A DNA stretch of 6,986 bases, taken from contig CAJZFM010000112.1 of NCBI GenBank assembly GCA_915070235.1, positions 1-6,986 of the forward strand. The letters run 5' to 3'. Within the stretch, counting starts at the first letter, position 1, and every line of letters begins with the position of its first letter. The notes below the pieces were generated by a model. That model saw only the letters and a list, made by a program, of their open reading frames with translations. It was not told where the DNA came from and ran no database searches. Source of the DNA: an uncultured Capnocytophaga sp. (GTDB lineage: Bacteria; Bacteroidota; Bacteroidia; Flavobacteriales; Flavobacteriaceae). The translations under genes and the position numbers were made by a program. Of the stretch, positions 1 through 6,950 are shown piece after piece.

Positions 1-855
1 ATCTATGGTATAGATGTTCTCATCTCCTTTTTTGTAAGAGCAACGTGTAAGCTCATAGAAATCCCAAGCAAAATGATGTTGGGATTGGATATCCTTGTTC
101 TTATCAAAAGGATAAATATCCTCAGGACTACCGATTTTTACTTGTTCAAAATCATACTTGATTCGAGCAGACAAAGGGTTTTTGTTCATACAAATCAAGT
201 GATTACTGATCTTGGCTGAACGAGGAGAGGGTATAAAGAATGTTTCCAATCGGTAATACACCTCTGCTTTTTTCCAATAGAGATACATAGGACAGCGTAT
301 AGTATTTTTATCCTCCACACATTCAGGAAATGCCTTTTCAAGAATCTCAAAGGTATTGAGTCCTGCATAATAGGATTCAGGGTTATAATGATATTCCCTT
401 TGGTAGGTCTCCATCTCTTGTGTATAGGGAGCTCCTAAGGTCTTATATAGGTATCTTACAAATTCGGGCAATTGCTCCTGAGGAAAGGAAACATCTATCA
501 CAATTATATTTCCATTATATGCATTCACATGTCCTTCTCGTGGGGTAAACTTTCCGAATCGGAACTTAGATAAAGCCATATCCGATAGGAAATAAGAATA
601 ATAGGTAGCACCTTCTTCAGTGTCTTTATCTATCATTTGTATCTTCTTGTAAATAGTATCATCATCTATTTTATAGAGATAATCAAGGGATTCCTTTTTT
701 TGGAAAAGATTACTATCAAGATTGAAATTCTCCGCCTTACCTCCTATTTCTATCTCTGAAAGGTCTAAGGGCTTACTACAGGCTCCTAATAGAAGTAAAA
801 TAACAAATAGGATTTTGAGTTTTAAGTCTGCTATAAACATAGGCTTATAATTCAT
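1..855 (-). CDS. Lipoprotein of unknown function, 3' end cut by the window edge
   Basis: The frame stays open from the left edge to 855, giving at least 285 residues with no stop seen. The N-terminus has a short basic part, a run of Leu/Ile/Val and the lipobox LGAC, so Cys26 (codon at 778-780) should be lipidated after signal peptidase II cleavage and the protein held in a membrane. The residues after Cys (SKPLDLSE) lack the close acidic cluster described as a surface-export signal in Capnocytophaga lipoproteins, so the final location is open. The mature part is rich in Tyr, Glu and Lys and has four more cysteines (179, 188, 222, 268) that could form disulfides. I recognise no domain. An alternative ATG at 838-840 would give a more compact signal peptide; the choice is undecided. 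The gene follows the permease gene by 33 nt (48 nt with the shorter start) on the same strand, so it is probably in its transcript. Confidence 0.8.
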   Translation of the reverse strand, partial: MNYKPMFIADLKLKILFVILLLLGACSKPLDLSEIEIGGKAENFNLDSNLFQKKESLDYLYKIDDDTIYKKIQMIDKDTEEGATYYSYFLSDMALSKFRFGKFTPREGHVNAYNGNIIVIDVSFPQEQLPEFVRYLYKTLGAPYTQEMETYQREYHYNPESYYAGLNTFEILEKAFPECVEDKNTIRCPMYLYWKKAEVYYRLETFFIPSPRSAKISNHLICMNKNPLSARIKYDFEQVKIGSPEDIYPFDKNKDIQSQHHFAWDFYELTRCSYKKGDENIYTID

Positions 856-888
856 TTGTATAGAATTTATATCCTTGATAATCAACAA

Positions 889-2097
889 TTAATCATTAAT
901 CTTTGTTCTACTTGCTCCTATAGCAGAGGCTATAATCCCTAATACAAATATAGTGAAAAACACCACTACAATTTCTAAAAGCCGAATATCCATAGGGTAG
1001 GCAATAGGTACAGCGGCATTGGGATTAATATATAGCATGGGGTAGGTCTTCTGTAACCAAGCTATTCCCACTCCTAAGCCTACGCCAAAGATAGCCCCCA
1101 GTAGGGAGACAATCACCCCTTGTAGGAAGAAGATACTACGTATCTGTCTTTCGGTCATTCCCAAAGCAAAAAGGGTATATAGGTTCTTTCGCTTGTCCAA
1201 AATCATCATGATAATAGCCCCAACCAAGTTGAATAAAGCTACGATAAGCACCAAGGTAAAAATAAGGTATGTAGCCAAATTCTCTGTTTGGAACATCTTA
1301 TATAGGTCTTCATTGAGTGCCATACGGTCTTTTATCACAAAGGCATCTCCCAAAACCTTTTGCAGATGTTTTTTCCCTTCAGTTACAGAAACTCCTTTGG
1401 AGAGCTTGATCTCTATCGCACTTACCTCATTGGATTGTACTCCTGTCAGGCGCTGAGCTAAGGATAGGGTGGCAAAGACATACTTACTATCCAAGTCCTC
1501 GGTTACTTGATAGTAGTCCGAGAGCAGAACTGTCTCCTCTCGGTAAGGGGTGGAGGAGCTGGTGATGCTGCCCTTACCTGCCTTAGGTACAATAATTTGT
1601 AGGGGAGTAGTACTGGTAAAGAGTCCCAAGTTGAGGGTTTCAGCAATAATATTGCCCACTACTACATAGTCCTCGGAAAGGAGCCATTCTTTAGGGGAGA
1701 TGACAAGGATACTATCCACAGCATTTACCTTAGGATAGTTCTCATCTACTCCCTTGATATAGGCAATATAGTTCTTGCCTCTGCTGTTGAGAAACACTCG
1801 CTCTTCCAATACCTTAGTATAAGAGGCGACTACACCACTTTCCTTAAGGGCTGCTTCTTGCATGGGTGAAAGCGAGAAAATCTTTCCTGTTTTAGGGAAA
1901 ATCTTCAAATCAGGGTCAAAGAAGTTGGAAAAAGACATGCTAAAGGTTCTCAAGCCCGAAAAGCCCGCCAAGACAATCATCAGTGATGCCCCTCCTACAA
2001 TAAGGACAAAGATGGACATGCGATTGATGATATTAATCACATTCTGCGAGCTCTTGGAGCGAACATAACGCCAAGCTATGAAGAGAATTGCTTTCAA
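889..2097 (-). CDS. ABC transporter permease, FtsX/LolC-LolE-like family
   Basis: This 402-residue protein has the LolC/LolE layout: an N-terminal membrane segment (about 28-48), a large periplasmic domain (about 50-272), then three membrane segments (about 274-300, 321-347 and 371-395). The stretch DKRKNLYTLFALGMTERQIR (301-320), just after the second segment, is the cytoplasmic coupling region typical of FtsX-fold permeases, where the partner ATPase docks. The N-terminal IAWRYVRSKSSQNVINII matches the family start. Known relatives extract outer-membrane lipoproteins from the inner membrane (LolCDE) or do other mechanotransmission work. No ATPase gene is in the window, so it must be encoded elsewhere. 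The start is TTG (2095-2097): the next Met is residue 27, which would delete the family-typical N-terminus and cut into the first membrane segment. The gene starts 4 nt after the rbfA stop, which suggests co-transcription and possibly translational coupling. The substrate is not determinable from sequence alone. Confidence 0.9.
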   Translation of the reverse strand: MKAILFIAWRYVRSKSSQNVINIINRMSIFVLIVGGASLMIVLAGFSGLRTFSMSFSNFFDPDLKIFPKTGKIFSLSPMQEAALKESGVVASYTKVLEERVFLNSRGKNYIAYIKGVDENYPKVNAVDSILVISPKEWLLSEDYVVVGNIIAETLNLGLFTSTTPLQIIVPKAGKGSITSSSTPYREETVLLSDYYQVTEDLDSKYVFATLSLAQRLTGVQSNEVSAIEIKLSKGVSVTEGKKHLQKVLGDAFVIKDRMALNEDLYKMFQTENLATYLIFTLVLIVALFNLVGAIIMMILDKRKNLYTLFALGMTERQIRSIFFLQGVIVSLLGAIFGVGLGVGIAWLQKTYPMLYINPNAAVPIAYPMDIRLLEIVVVFFTIFVLGIIASAIGASRTKIND

Positions 2098-2101
2098 CAG
2101 A

Positions 2102-2494
2102 CTAAGATTTTTTGCGTTTGATAAGCAATTCAGGGTTTTCTATAGGGTTCTCTTCTCCCTTGAGGGAGTGCTCTATTTGGGAGAGATACTCCAAGGAGTC
2201 ATCTAAAAAGAAAGTAAGATCAGGCATTTTCCTAAGCTGGTGGCGTACTCGTTGGGCTACCTCATGCTTTATTTGAGCACTATTGGACTGTATGGCCGAT
2301 AGGATTTCCTTGCCTTGCTCGCTGGGAAATACACTTATATATACTTTGGCTTGTGTCAAATCCACAGTAATAGCCACCTTGGTAACCGATATAATAAGAT
2401 TGGTCAGCCCGCCTGATTGTACAGCTCTGCCCAATATATCTCCTAAGTCCTCTTGTAAGAGGCCTGCTATCTTCTTCTGGCGATTGGTTTCCAT
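2102..2494 (-). CDS. rbfA: Ribosome-binding factor A
   Basis: RbfA binds the immature 30S subunit and helps late 16S rRNA 5'-end maturation, notably in the cold. The 130-residue product fits the usual size and pattern: N-terminal METNRQKKIAGLLQEDLGDI, a middle strand region ISVTKVAITVDLTQAKVYIS (35-54) matching the family 'V.vs.Dl..A.Vy' signature, and VRHQLRKMPDLTFFLDDS (83-100) matching the family 'lR..l..R..P.l.F..D' signature of the KH-like fold. The C-terminal tail is charged (ends KRKKS). The frame extends upstream to an ATG at 2537-2539, but that would add 15 residues (MKKYFYLCNVYNFRS) foreign to the family and would lie upstream of the likely -7 promoter element at 2517-2524, so I chose the ATG at 2492-2494. 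It heads a leftward group with the permease and lipoprotein genes. Confidence 0.95.
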   Translation of the reverse strand: METNRQKKIAGLLQEDLGDILGRAVQSGGLTNLIISVTKVAITVDLTQAKVYISVFPSEQGKEILSAIQSNSAQIKHEVAQRVRHQLRKMPDLTFFLDDSLEYLSQIEHSLKGEENPIENPELLIKRKKS

Positions 2495-2516
2495 ACTACG
2501 AAAATTATAAACGTTG

Positions 2517-2524
2517 CAAAGGTA
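2517..2524 (-). promoter_or_regulatory. Probable -7 promoter element for rbfA
   Basis: Read on the minus strand this is TACCTTTG, a full match to the Bacteroidota primary-sigma -7 consensus TAnnTTTG. It lies 22 nt upstream of the chosen rbfA ATG, predicting a short leader of about 15-17 nt. I could not find a convincing -33 TTG at normal spacing; the nearest is only 12 nt away. The upstream DNA is AT-rich. Confidence 0.55.
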
Positions 2525-2542
2525 GAAATATTTTTTCAATAA

Positions 2543-2574
2543 TTGTAGTTTTTATCAAAAAAATTGTATCTTTG
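2543..2574 (+). promoter_or_regulatory. Promoter for the DUF2461-brnQ-bioF group
   Basis: TATCTTTG at 2567-2574 matches the Bacteroidota -7 consensus TAnnTTTG, and a TTG at 2543-2545 lies 21 nt upstream of it, within the usual -33/-7 spacing range. The spacer is A/T-rich. The start codon of the DUF2461 gene follows 38 nt downstream. No other equally good element was seen before brnQ or bioF, so this promoter probably serves all three genes. Confidence 0.65.
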
Positions 2575-2612
2575 CGCTTTACTAAGTAATTTAATTTATA
2601 CGATTAAAAATA

Positions 2613-3299
2613 ATGACTAAATTAACGAAATTAACAAACGATATATTTTCTTTCCTCTCCGCTTTGGCTGTAAATAATAATCGCGAATGGTTCTTAGATA
2701 ATAAAAAAGACTATGAACAGGCAAAAAATGAAGCAAATGGCTTCTTCCAAGCGGTGTATGATAAGATCAGTGAGAAGGATCATTTGGGACCTATCAAGAT
2801 ATATCGTATCTATAATGATCTGCGTTTTGCCAAGGACAAGCCCCCTTACAAGACACATTTTGGCCTTTATTTTCCTCGCCTACAACCACACTATCGCGGT
2901 GGGTATTACTTGCATCTAAGCCCTGAGGGGAGTTTTGTAGGAGGAGGCTTTTTCAATCCTGAAGCCAAAGACCTACTTAGGATACGCCAAGAAATAGCCA
3001 TGGAGCCAGAGGCTTTCTCTCAGATAATGACCTCTACCCCTATAGTGAAGTATTTCAATGGCCAACTCTTTGGCGATGAGGTTAAGACCGCCCCAAAGGG
3101 ATTTAGTAAAGATGATCCCATGATTGCTTACCTGAGGAAGAAACAGTTCTTGCTCAAGAGAGATTTTGCCCCAGAGGCTGTCCTTGAAGACTCATTTTTT
3201 GAGGAAGTAGTAGCTTCTTTCTTAGCTATGCGTCCTTTCTATGATTTTATGACAAGGGCACTGACCACCGATCTCAATGGTGAGTCTCTATTTGGTTAG
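2613..3299 (+). CDS. DUF2461 domain protein (TIGR02453 family)
   Basis: The 228-residue product is a near full-length member of the DUF2461 family, a widespread group of cytoplasmic proteins with no established biochemical role that I know of. Family landmarks are in order: NNNREWFLDNK (21-31), RIYNDLRFAKDKPPYKTHFG (65-84), GGYYLHLSPEGSFVGGGFFN (96-115) and KGFSKDDPMIAYLRKKQF (162-179). The conserved Arg, Asp and Lys residues in the second block look like a possible binding or catalytic site, but this is inference. There is no signal peptide or membrane segment. The ATG at 2613 is preceded by an A-rich stretch and no Shine-Dalgarno, as usual in this phylum. It is the first gene of the rightward group and ends 21 nt before brnQ. 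The neighbours do not reveal its function. Confidence 0.9.
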   Translation: MTKLTKLTNDIFSFLSALAVNNNREWFLDNKKDYEQAKNEANGFFQAVYDKISEKDHLGPIKIYRIYNDLRFAKDKPPYKTHFGLYFPRLQPHYRGGYYLHLSPEGSFVGGGFFNPEAKDLLRIRQEIAMEPEAFSQIMTSTPIVKYFNGQLFGDEVKTAPKGFSKDDPMIAYLRKKQFLLKRDFAPEAVLEDSFFEEVVASFLAMRPFYDFMTRALTTDLNGESLFG

Positions 3300-3320
3300 T
3301 AACTTTTTAATTTTAATAAA

Positions 3321-4634
3321 ATGAAAATAACTCTTTCACGCATCATTGTAACATCCTTTGCGATGTTTTCCATCTTCTTTGGAGCAGGGAACTTTATATT
3401 ACCTCCCTCTTTAGGGAGAGCAGCAGGTGAGCATTGGTTCTTAGTTTCTATTGCCTTCTGTCTTTCTGCTGTACTTATTCCTATTTTGGGAGTAGTGGTA
3501 CAGGCACGCCTGCAAGGCTCTGTATTGGATTTTGGTAAGAAGGTCAGCTCTTTTGTAGCGATTCTCTTAGGCTGCCTGCTCTATGGTATGTGCTTGGCTT
3601 TTCCTATGCCACGTACAGCCTCAGTAAGTTATGAGATGATTTCAGCAACTTTTGCTCCCGATCTACCTCAATGGGTGATGTATGTCTTCTATATAATCTA
3701 CTTCTTTTTGGTAGGCTATCTATGCTTTCAGCGCAATAAGATATTGGATGTATTGGGCAGATATCTTACCCCTCTTATGGTCGGAATTATCCTCTTGCTC
3801 ATTATCATGGCTATCTTCTATCAAGGAGATATAGCAGTATCCTCCTTTGAGAATCCTATTGCAGAGGGACTTTTGGAAGGTTATCAGACTTATGATGCGA
3901 TGTCCTCTATCATTATCGGAGGAGTGATTGTAGCCTCTTTAGCCTTGGACAATTCCTTTGACAAGCGTCAAGTAAAGCGCTTGACTATCTATGCAGGGAT
4001 AGGTAGTGGTATCTTACTATTTATTACCTATGCAGGCTTTATCTATACAGGGGCGTCCCAAGGGAGTAATTTTCCAGAGGTAGAACAGCGCGTACTCCTT
4101 TTGGCACTGATTACCAAGCATGTATTGGGTGGTTTCGGAGGCGTACTTCTTAGTATTGCTGTAAGTATCTCTTGCTTTACCACAGCAGTAGGAATCATCA
4201 CAGGAGGGGCTGAATTTTTCCAAGGACTTGTCAAGGGGAATGAACGTACTTATAAACTATTTGTTACAATTCTCTGTATATACTGCCTTATTGTAGCACC
4301 TTTTGGAGTGGATTATATCATAAAGATTGCCTATCCTGTATTGGTACTATTCTATCCAACCGTAATTGCTTTGGTATTCTTACACCTACTTCCTGCCAAG
4401 TTAGCTTCAAGAAATGTATTCAAGGCGGTAGCAGCGGTAACTTTTATTACGACTATTCCTATTTTCTTAGAACAAATAGGTTACAAATTCTTTGAGGTAC
4501 CATTTCCTTTGCACGAATATAGACTCTCATGGGTATTTCCAGCACTTTGGGTATGGGTTACTACGTTGCTTATAGAAAAATTGATCATAAAACCAACCAA
4601 ACCTTCTCAGCAAAAAAGTGAATCTCATTCCTAA
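3321..4634 (+). CDS. brnQ: Branched-chain amino acid carrier BrnQ (LIVCS family)
   Basis: BrnQ proteins are cation-coupled inner-membrane symporters for leucine, isoleucine and valine. The 437-residue length and about 12 hydrophobic segments (approximately 8-28, 40-60, 78-97, 117-136, 148-168, 193-210, 222-242, 268-292, 312-328, 334-355, 366-384, 403-420) fit the family. Signature stretches are SFAMFSIFFGAGNFILPPS (12-30), the GYQTYDAMSSIIIGGVIVAS block (187-206), and TTAVGIITGGAEFF (287-300). The C-terminal tail KPTKPSQQKSESHS is hydrophilic and probably cytoplasmic. The start ATG follows an A-rich context 21 nt after the DUF2461 stop. The last 17 nt overlap the bioF start in another frame, so the two genes are expected to be on one transcript with coupled translation. 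Ion specificity (Na+ or H+) cannot be read from the sequence. Confidence 0.95.
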   Translation: MKITLSRIIVTSFAMFSIFFGAGNFILPPSLGRAAGEHWFLVSIAFCLSAVLIPILGVVVQARLQGSVLDFGKKVSSFVAILLGCLLYGMCLAFPMPRTASVSYEMISATFAPDLPQWVMYVFYIIYFFLVGYLCFQRNKILDVLGRYLTPLMVGIILLLIIMAIFYQGDIAVSSFENPIAEGLLEGYQTYDAMSSIIIGGVIVASLALDNSFDKRQVKRLTIYAGIGSGILLFITYAGFIYTGASQGSNFPEVEQRVLLLALITKHVLGGFGGVLLSIAVSISCFTTAVGIITGGAEFFQGLVKGNERTYKLFVTILCIYCLIVAPFGVDYIIKIAYPVLVLFYPTVIALVFLHLLPAKLASRNVFKAVAAVTFITTIPIFLEQIGYKFFEVPFPLHEYRLSWVFPALWVWVTTLLIEKLIIKPTKPSQQKSESHS

Positions 4635-5757
4635 ACCGCTTCAGAAAGCACTTCAAGAACGCGAAGCGGCGGGGACACTCCGCCGTTTATCTCAGGAGAG
4701 TTACCCTATTGATTTCTATTCCAATGACTATATAGGGTTGGCCAAAAGCACAGCTGTTAGGGAAAAGGCTCATACAATACTTCAGTCCTATCCCGTACAA
4801 AATGGCAGTACAGGTTCTCGCCTCCTTTCGGGGAATTATCCCTTGATTAGGGAGGCAGAGACCTATTTGGCTGCTTTTCATGCTGCTGAAAGAGGGCTTT
4901 TGTTTAATTCAGGTTATGATGCCAATGTAGGGATTTTCTCATCTATTCCACAAAAGGGTGATGTGGTGTTATATGATCAGTATATACATGCTTCTATTCG
5001 TGATGGCTTGCAACTGAATAAGGCACAAAACTTCAAGTTCAAGCACAATTCCCTTTCAGATTTGCAGGAAAAGCTACAGCGCTTTGCCACTACAGCTACC
5101 ACCCTCTATATAGCCACCGAAGCAGTTTTTTCCATGGACGGAGATACGCCCGACTTACTCGCTATGGTGGCACTTGCCAAGCAGTACAATGCTTATATCA
5201 TTATAGATGAAGCCCATTCGGTAGGAGTATTCGGTCAGAAAGGGGAGGGACTTTGTCAGGCTTTGGGGATAGAGAACGATATTTTCTTGCGACTGATTAC
5301 CTTTGGCAAGGGGATAGGGGCTCATGGAGCCTTGGTTCTTGCTCAAGTAGAGGTGATAGACTACTTGGTCAATTTTGCTCGTTCGTTCATCTATACCACC
5401 GCAACTGCTCCAGAGAGTGTAGCCACACTACTGGCTGCTTATGCACTACTACCAGAGACAAAGGAGCGAGCTCTTTTACATGAGAATATAGCCTTTTTCC
5501 GAGAGAAAGCACAAGTATTGTCTGAGGAAAAAGGACTTCTTTTCATTGATTCTACCTCTGCTATACAAGGGCTTATTATACCTGATAGTCAAAGGGTCAA
5601 GCAAGTAGCTGCGCACTTACAGGCTCAAGGCATGGGAATAAAACCAATTCTTTCTCCTACAGTACCCAAGGGGGAAGAACGCCTACGTATTTGTCTGCAT
5701 AGCTATAATACAAAAGAGGAGATAACCCAACTATTTCAAGGGATTAGTAAAGAGTAA
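4618..5757 (+). CDS. bioF: 8-amino-7-oxononanoate synthase (biotin synthesis)
   Basis: BioF is a cytoplasmic PLP enzyme that condenses pimeloyl-ACP or pimeloyl-CoA with L-alanine to give 8-amino-7-oxononanoate, the first step of biotin ring assembly. The 379-residue product is full length for the alpha-oxoamine synthase family. Visible sites: FYSNDYIGLA (33-42); His124 in DQYIHASIRDG, the residue that stacks on PLP; Asp197 and His200 in IIDEAHSVGVFG; PLP-binding Lys231 in ITFGKGIGAHGA; and C-terminal SPTVPKGEERLRICL (346-360), with arginines expected to hold the substrate carboxylate. The FAR..IY.T, SAIQ.LI and PTVP.G..RLR patterns resemble E. coli BioF more than Kbl (glycine acetyltransferase) or serine palmitoyltransferase, though a paralogue with another acyl substrate cannot be excluded. 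The start is GTG (4618-4620); no in-frame ATG occurs before residue 173, and this start gives the right family N-terminus. No other biotin gene is in the window. Confidence 0.9.
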   Translation: MNLIPKPLQKALQEREAAGTLRRLSQESYPIDFYSNDYIGLAKSTAVREKAHTILQSYPVQNGSTGSRLLSGNYPLIREAETYLAAFHAAERGLLFNSGYDANVGIFSSIPQKGDVVLYDQYIHASIRDGLQLNKAQNFKFKHNSLSDLQEKLQRFATTATTLYIATEAVFSMDGDTPDLLAMVALAKQYNAYIIIDEAHSVGVFGQKGEGLCQALGIENDIFLRLITFGKGIGAHGALVLAQVEVIDYLVNFARSFIYTTATAPESVATLLAAYALLPETKERALLHENIAFFREKAQVLSEEKGLLFIDSTSAIQGLIIPDSQRVKQVAAHLQAQGMGIKPILSPTVPKGEERLRICLHSYNTKEEITQLFQGISKE

Positions 5758-5808
5758 ATAATGAAAAGTGAATAGTGAAGAATTTTTCACTATTCACTTT
5801 TCGTTATT
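5757..5808. terminator. Long hairpin between converging genes, probable bidirectional terminator
   Basis: Bases 5757-5779 pair with 5786-5808 around a 6-nt loop, giving 23 pairs with one G.T wobble (5762 with 5803); the inner 17 pairs (5763-5779 with 5786-5802) are perfect. The stem touches the last base of the bioF stop and covers the capA-like stop (5804-5806). The arms are AT-rich, with AAAA and TTTT near the ends, so a U-run forms part of the stem on both strands instead of following it. The site is right for ending both transcripts. A third copy of the arm sequence TATTCACTT lies at 5805-5813, so the hairpin may be part of a small repeated element. Confidence 0.7.
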
Positions 5809-6937
5809 CACTTAAAAGTATTCGGTTTTCTTCAAAAGTCAAAGGTGTTTCAGGGAAATCAGTCTTGGTAAGGCGTTTCATTTCCTCAAAGACTCTATAA
5901 TTGGGGTCAAGTTCCAAGCCATTGACTTTATTTTGTTTGGTAGAGATGACCTTGGCATAGAGGAAATTGCCCTTGCGATCGAGCTTGATATCCAAAAGGG
6001 GAGCTATACCATTAGGCCCACTGAGGTTGAAGGTACCATAGGTATTGAAGTTTCCCATACTATAGGCAATGAACTTCTGCTTATATACCTCCACAGCACG
6101 CGTTACATGAGGGCCATGGCCTAAAACAATATCAGCGCCTGCATCTATAACAGCGTGAGCAAACTTGTATACATTGCCTCGGTTTTCTCCAAAGAAGTAT
6201 TCATTTTGGCGAGGGACATGGGTGTGATTGGAGCCTTCTGCACCTCCGTGGAAAGAAACAATCACTATGTCGGCCATAGGGCGCAGTTGCTTTACCAAAT
6301 CAGTGGCCTGCTCCAAATCATTTACCGAAAGCATATTACTGTTGGGTGAAAAAGCACAAAAGCCGTACTTGATACCATCTTTTTCAAAGACCACAGACTT
6401 GTTTTCCACAGGGCCTGCGTGATAAATTCCTACCTCATCTAATACACGAGCGGTATTGCGCCTTCCTTTTTCTCCAAAGTCATTGGCATGGTTATTGGCA
6501 GTACTCATTAGGTTAAAGCCTGCTTCCTTGAGGATTTTTCCGTAGCGATCAGGCATGCGGAAAGCATAGCAGGTACCCTCCTTGGAGTTCTTACATTTTT
6601 CCGAATCACCTGAATCTAAAATGGCTCCTTCTAAGTTTCCAAAGACAATATCCCCATTTAGGTAAGGCTTAACCTCCTTGAAACTCTCTATAGCATCATC
6701 TTTGGGAAGTTTTCCAGCAGGAAAGCCTGAACCAATCATCACATCACCCACTGCTACTATAGAAAGGGTGTCTTTGACAGGGGAAAGAGTATCTTTGACA
6801 ATGGAGAGCGTATCCTTAGCGGGGGGAAGCGAATCTTTTACAACAGACAGTGTATCCTTAGTAGGGACTACCTGTCCATAAGTAAAACTACTGAAAACCA
6901 ATGAAATAGCTACTGAAAAAAAATAGGGTATCTTCAT
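5804..6937 (-). CDS. Secreted CapA-family metallophosphatase-like protein
   Basis: The product has 377 residues: a signal peptide (MKIPYFFSVAISLVFSSFTY, likely cut near Gly21/Gln22), a heptad-repeat linker (27-61), then a PGA_cap/CapA domain to about residue 335 and a short C-terminal tail. CapA proteins carry a calcineurin-like metallophosphatase fold and were first described in poly-gamma-glutamate capsule synthesis; most homologues have no proven substrate. Metal-site motifs are all present: AVGDVMIG (62-69, Asp65), GNLEGAI (100-106, Asn101 and Glu103), TANNHANDFG (146-155, Asn149 and His150), SFHGGAEG (228-235, His230) and GHGPHV (273-278, His274 and His277). Cys115 and Cys123 could form a disulfide. 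No capB, capC or polysaccharide genes are in view, so a capsule role is not supported; an envelope phosphoesterase or hydrolase is more neutral. The ATG at 6935-6937 gives a proper signal peptide and follows an A/T-rich stretch. Confidence 0.88.
   Translation of the reverse strand: MKIPYFFSVAISLVFSSFTYGQVVPTKDTLSVVKDSLPPAKDTLSIVKDTLSPVKDTLSIVAVGDVMIGSGFPAGKLPKDDAIESFKEVKPYLNGDIVFGNLEGAILDSGDSEKCKNSKEGTCYAFRMPDRYGKILKEAGFNLMSTANNHANDFGEKGRRNTARVLDEVGIYHAGPVENKSVVFEKDGIKYGFCAFSPNSNMLSVNDLEQATDLVKQLRPMADIVIVSFHGGAEGSNHTHVPRQNEYFFGENRGNVYKFAHAVIDAGADIVLGHGPHVTRAVEVYKQKFIAYSMGNFNTYGTFNLSGPNGIAPLLDIKLDRKGNFLYAKVISTKQNKVNGLELDPNYRVFEEMKRLTKTDFPETPLTFEENRILLSE
6755..6859 (-). repeat. Five tandem 21-bp units coding for heptads in the CapA-like protein
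   Basis: On the minus strand five consecutive 21-nt units code for KDTLSVV, KDSLPPA, KDTLSIV, KDTLSPV and KDTLSIV (residues 27-61). The units differ at many silent positions (for example AAG or AAA for Lys, and several Leu and Ser codons), so the array is not freshly expanded. The last unit runs directly into the first beta strand of the CapA fold (DTLSIVAVGDVMIG), which suggests that the linker grew by duplication of the domain's leading edge. The likely role is a spacer between signal peptide and enzyme domain. Confidence 0.85.
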
Positions 6938-6950
6938 ATATTTTATATTT

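Noticed and set aside
1193..1456. Open frame on the plus strand opposite the permease, and similar short frames opposite or within other genes
   Set aside because: These are out-of-frame shadows of well-supported genes, with no family resemblance and no promoter or start context of their own.
2495..2539. Longer rbfA frame starting at the ATG at 2537-2539
   Set aside because: The extra 15 residues do not resemble RbfA N-termini and the extension would lie across and upstream of the likely -7 promoter element at 2517-2524.
4618..5757. Kbl (2-amino-3-ketobutyrate CoA ligase) or serine palmitoyltransferase instead of BioF
   Set aside because: The pattern of the FAR..IY.T, SAIQ.LI and PTVP.G..RLR stretches matches BioF better, though a paralogue with a different substrate cannot be fully ruled out.
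6755..6859. Regular tandem repeats that could suggest a CRISPR array
   Set aside because: The 21-bp units are contiguous without spacers, keep the reading frame and encode a protein heptad, so they are a coding repeat.
5804..6937. Capsule (poly-gamma-glutamate) synthesis locus
   Set aside because: Only a CapA-like domain is present. No capB/capC ligase or export genes are nearby, and CapA-family proteins without them are common.
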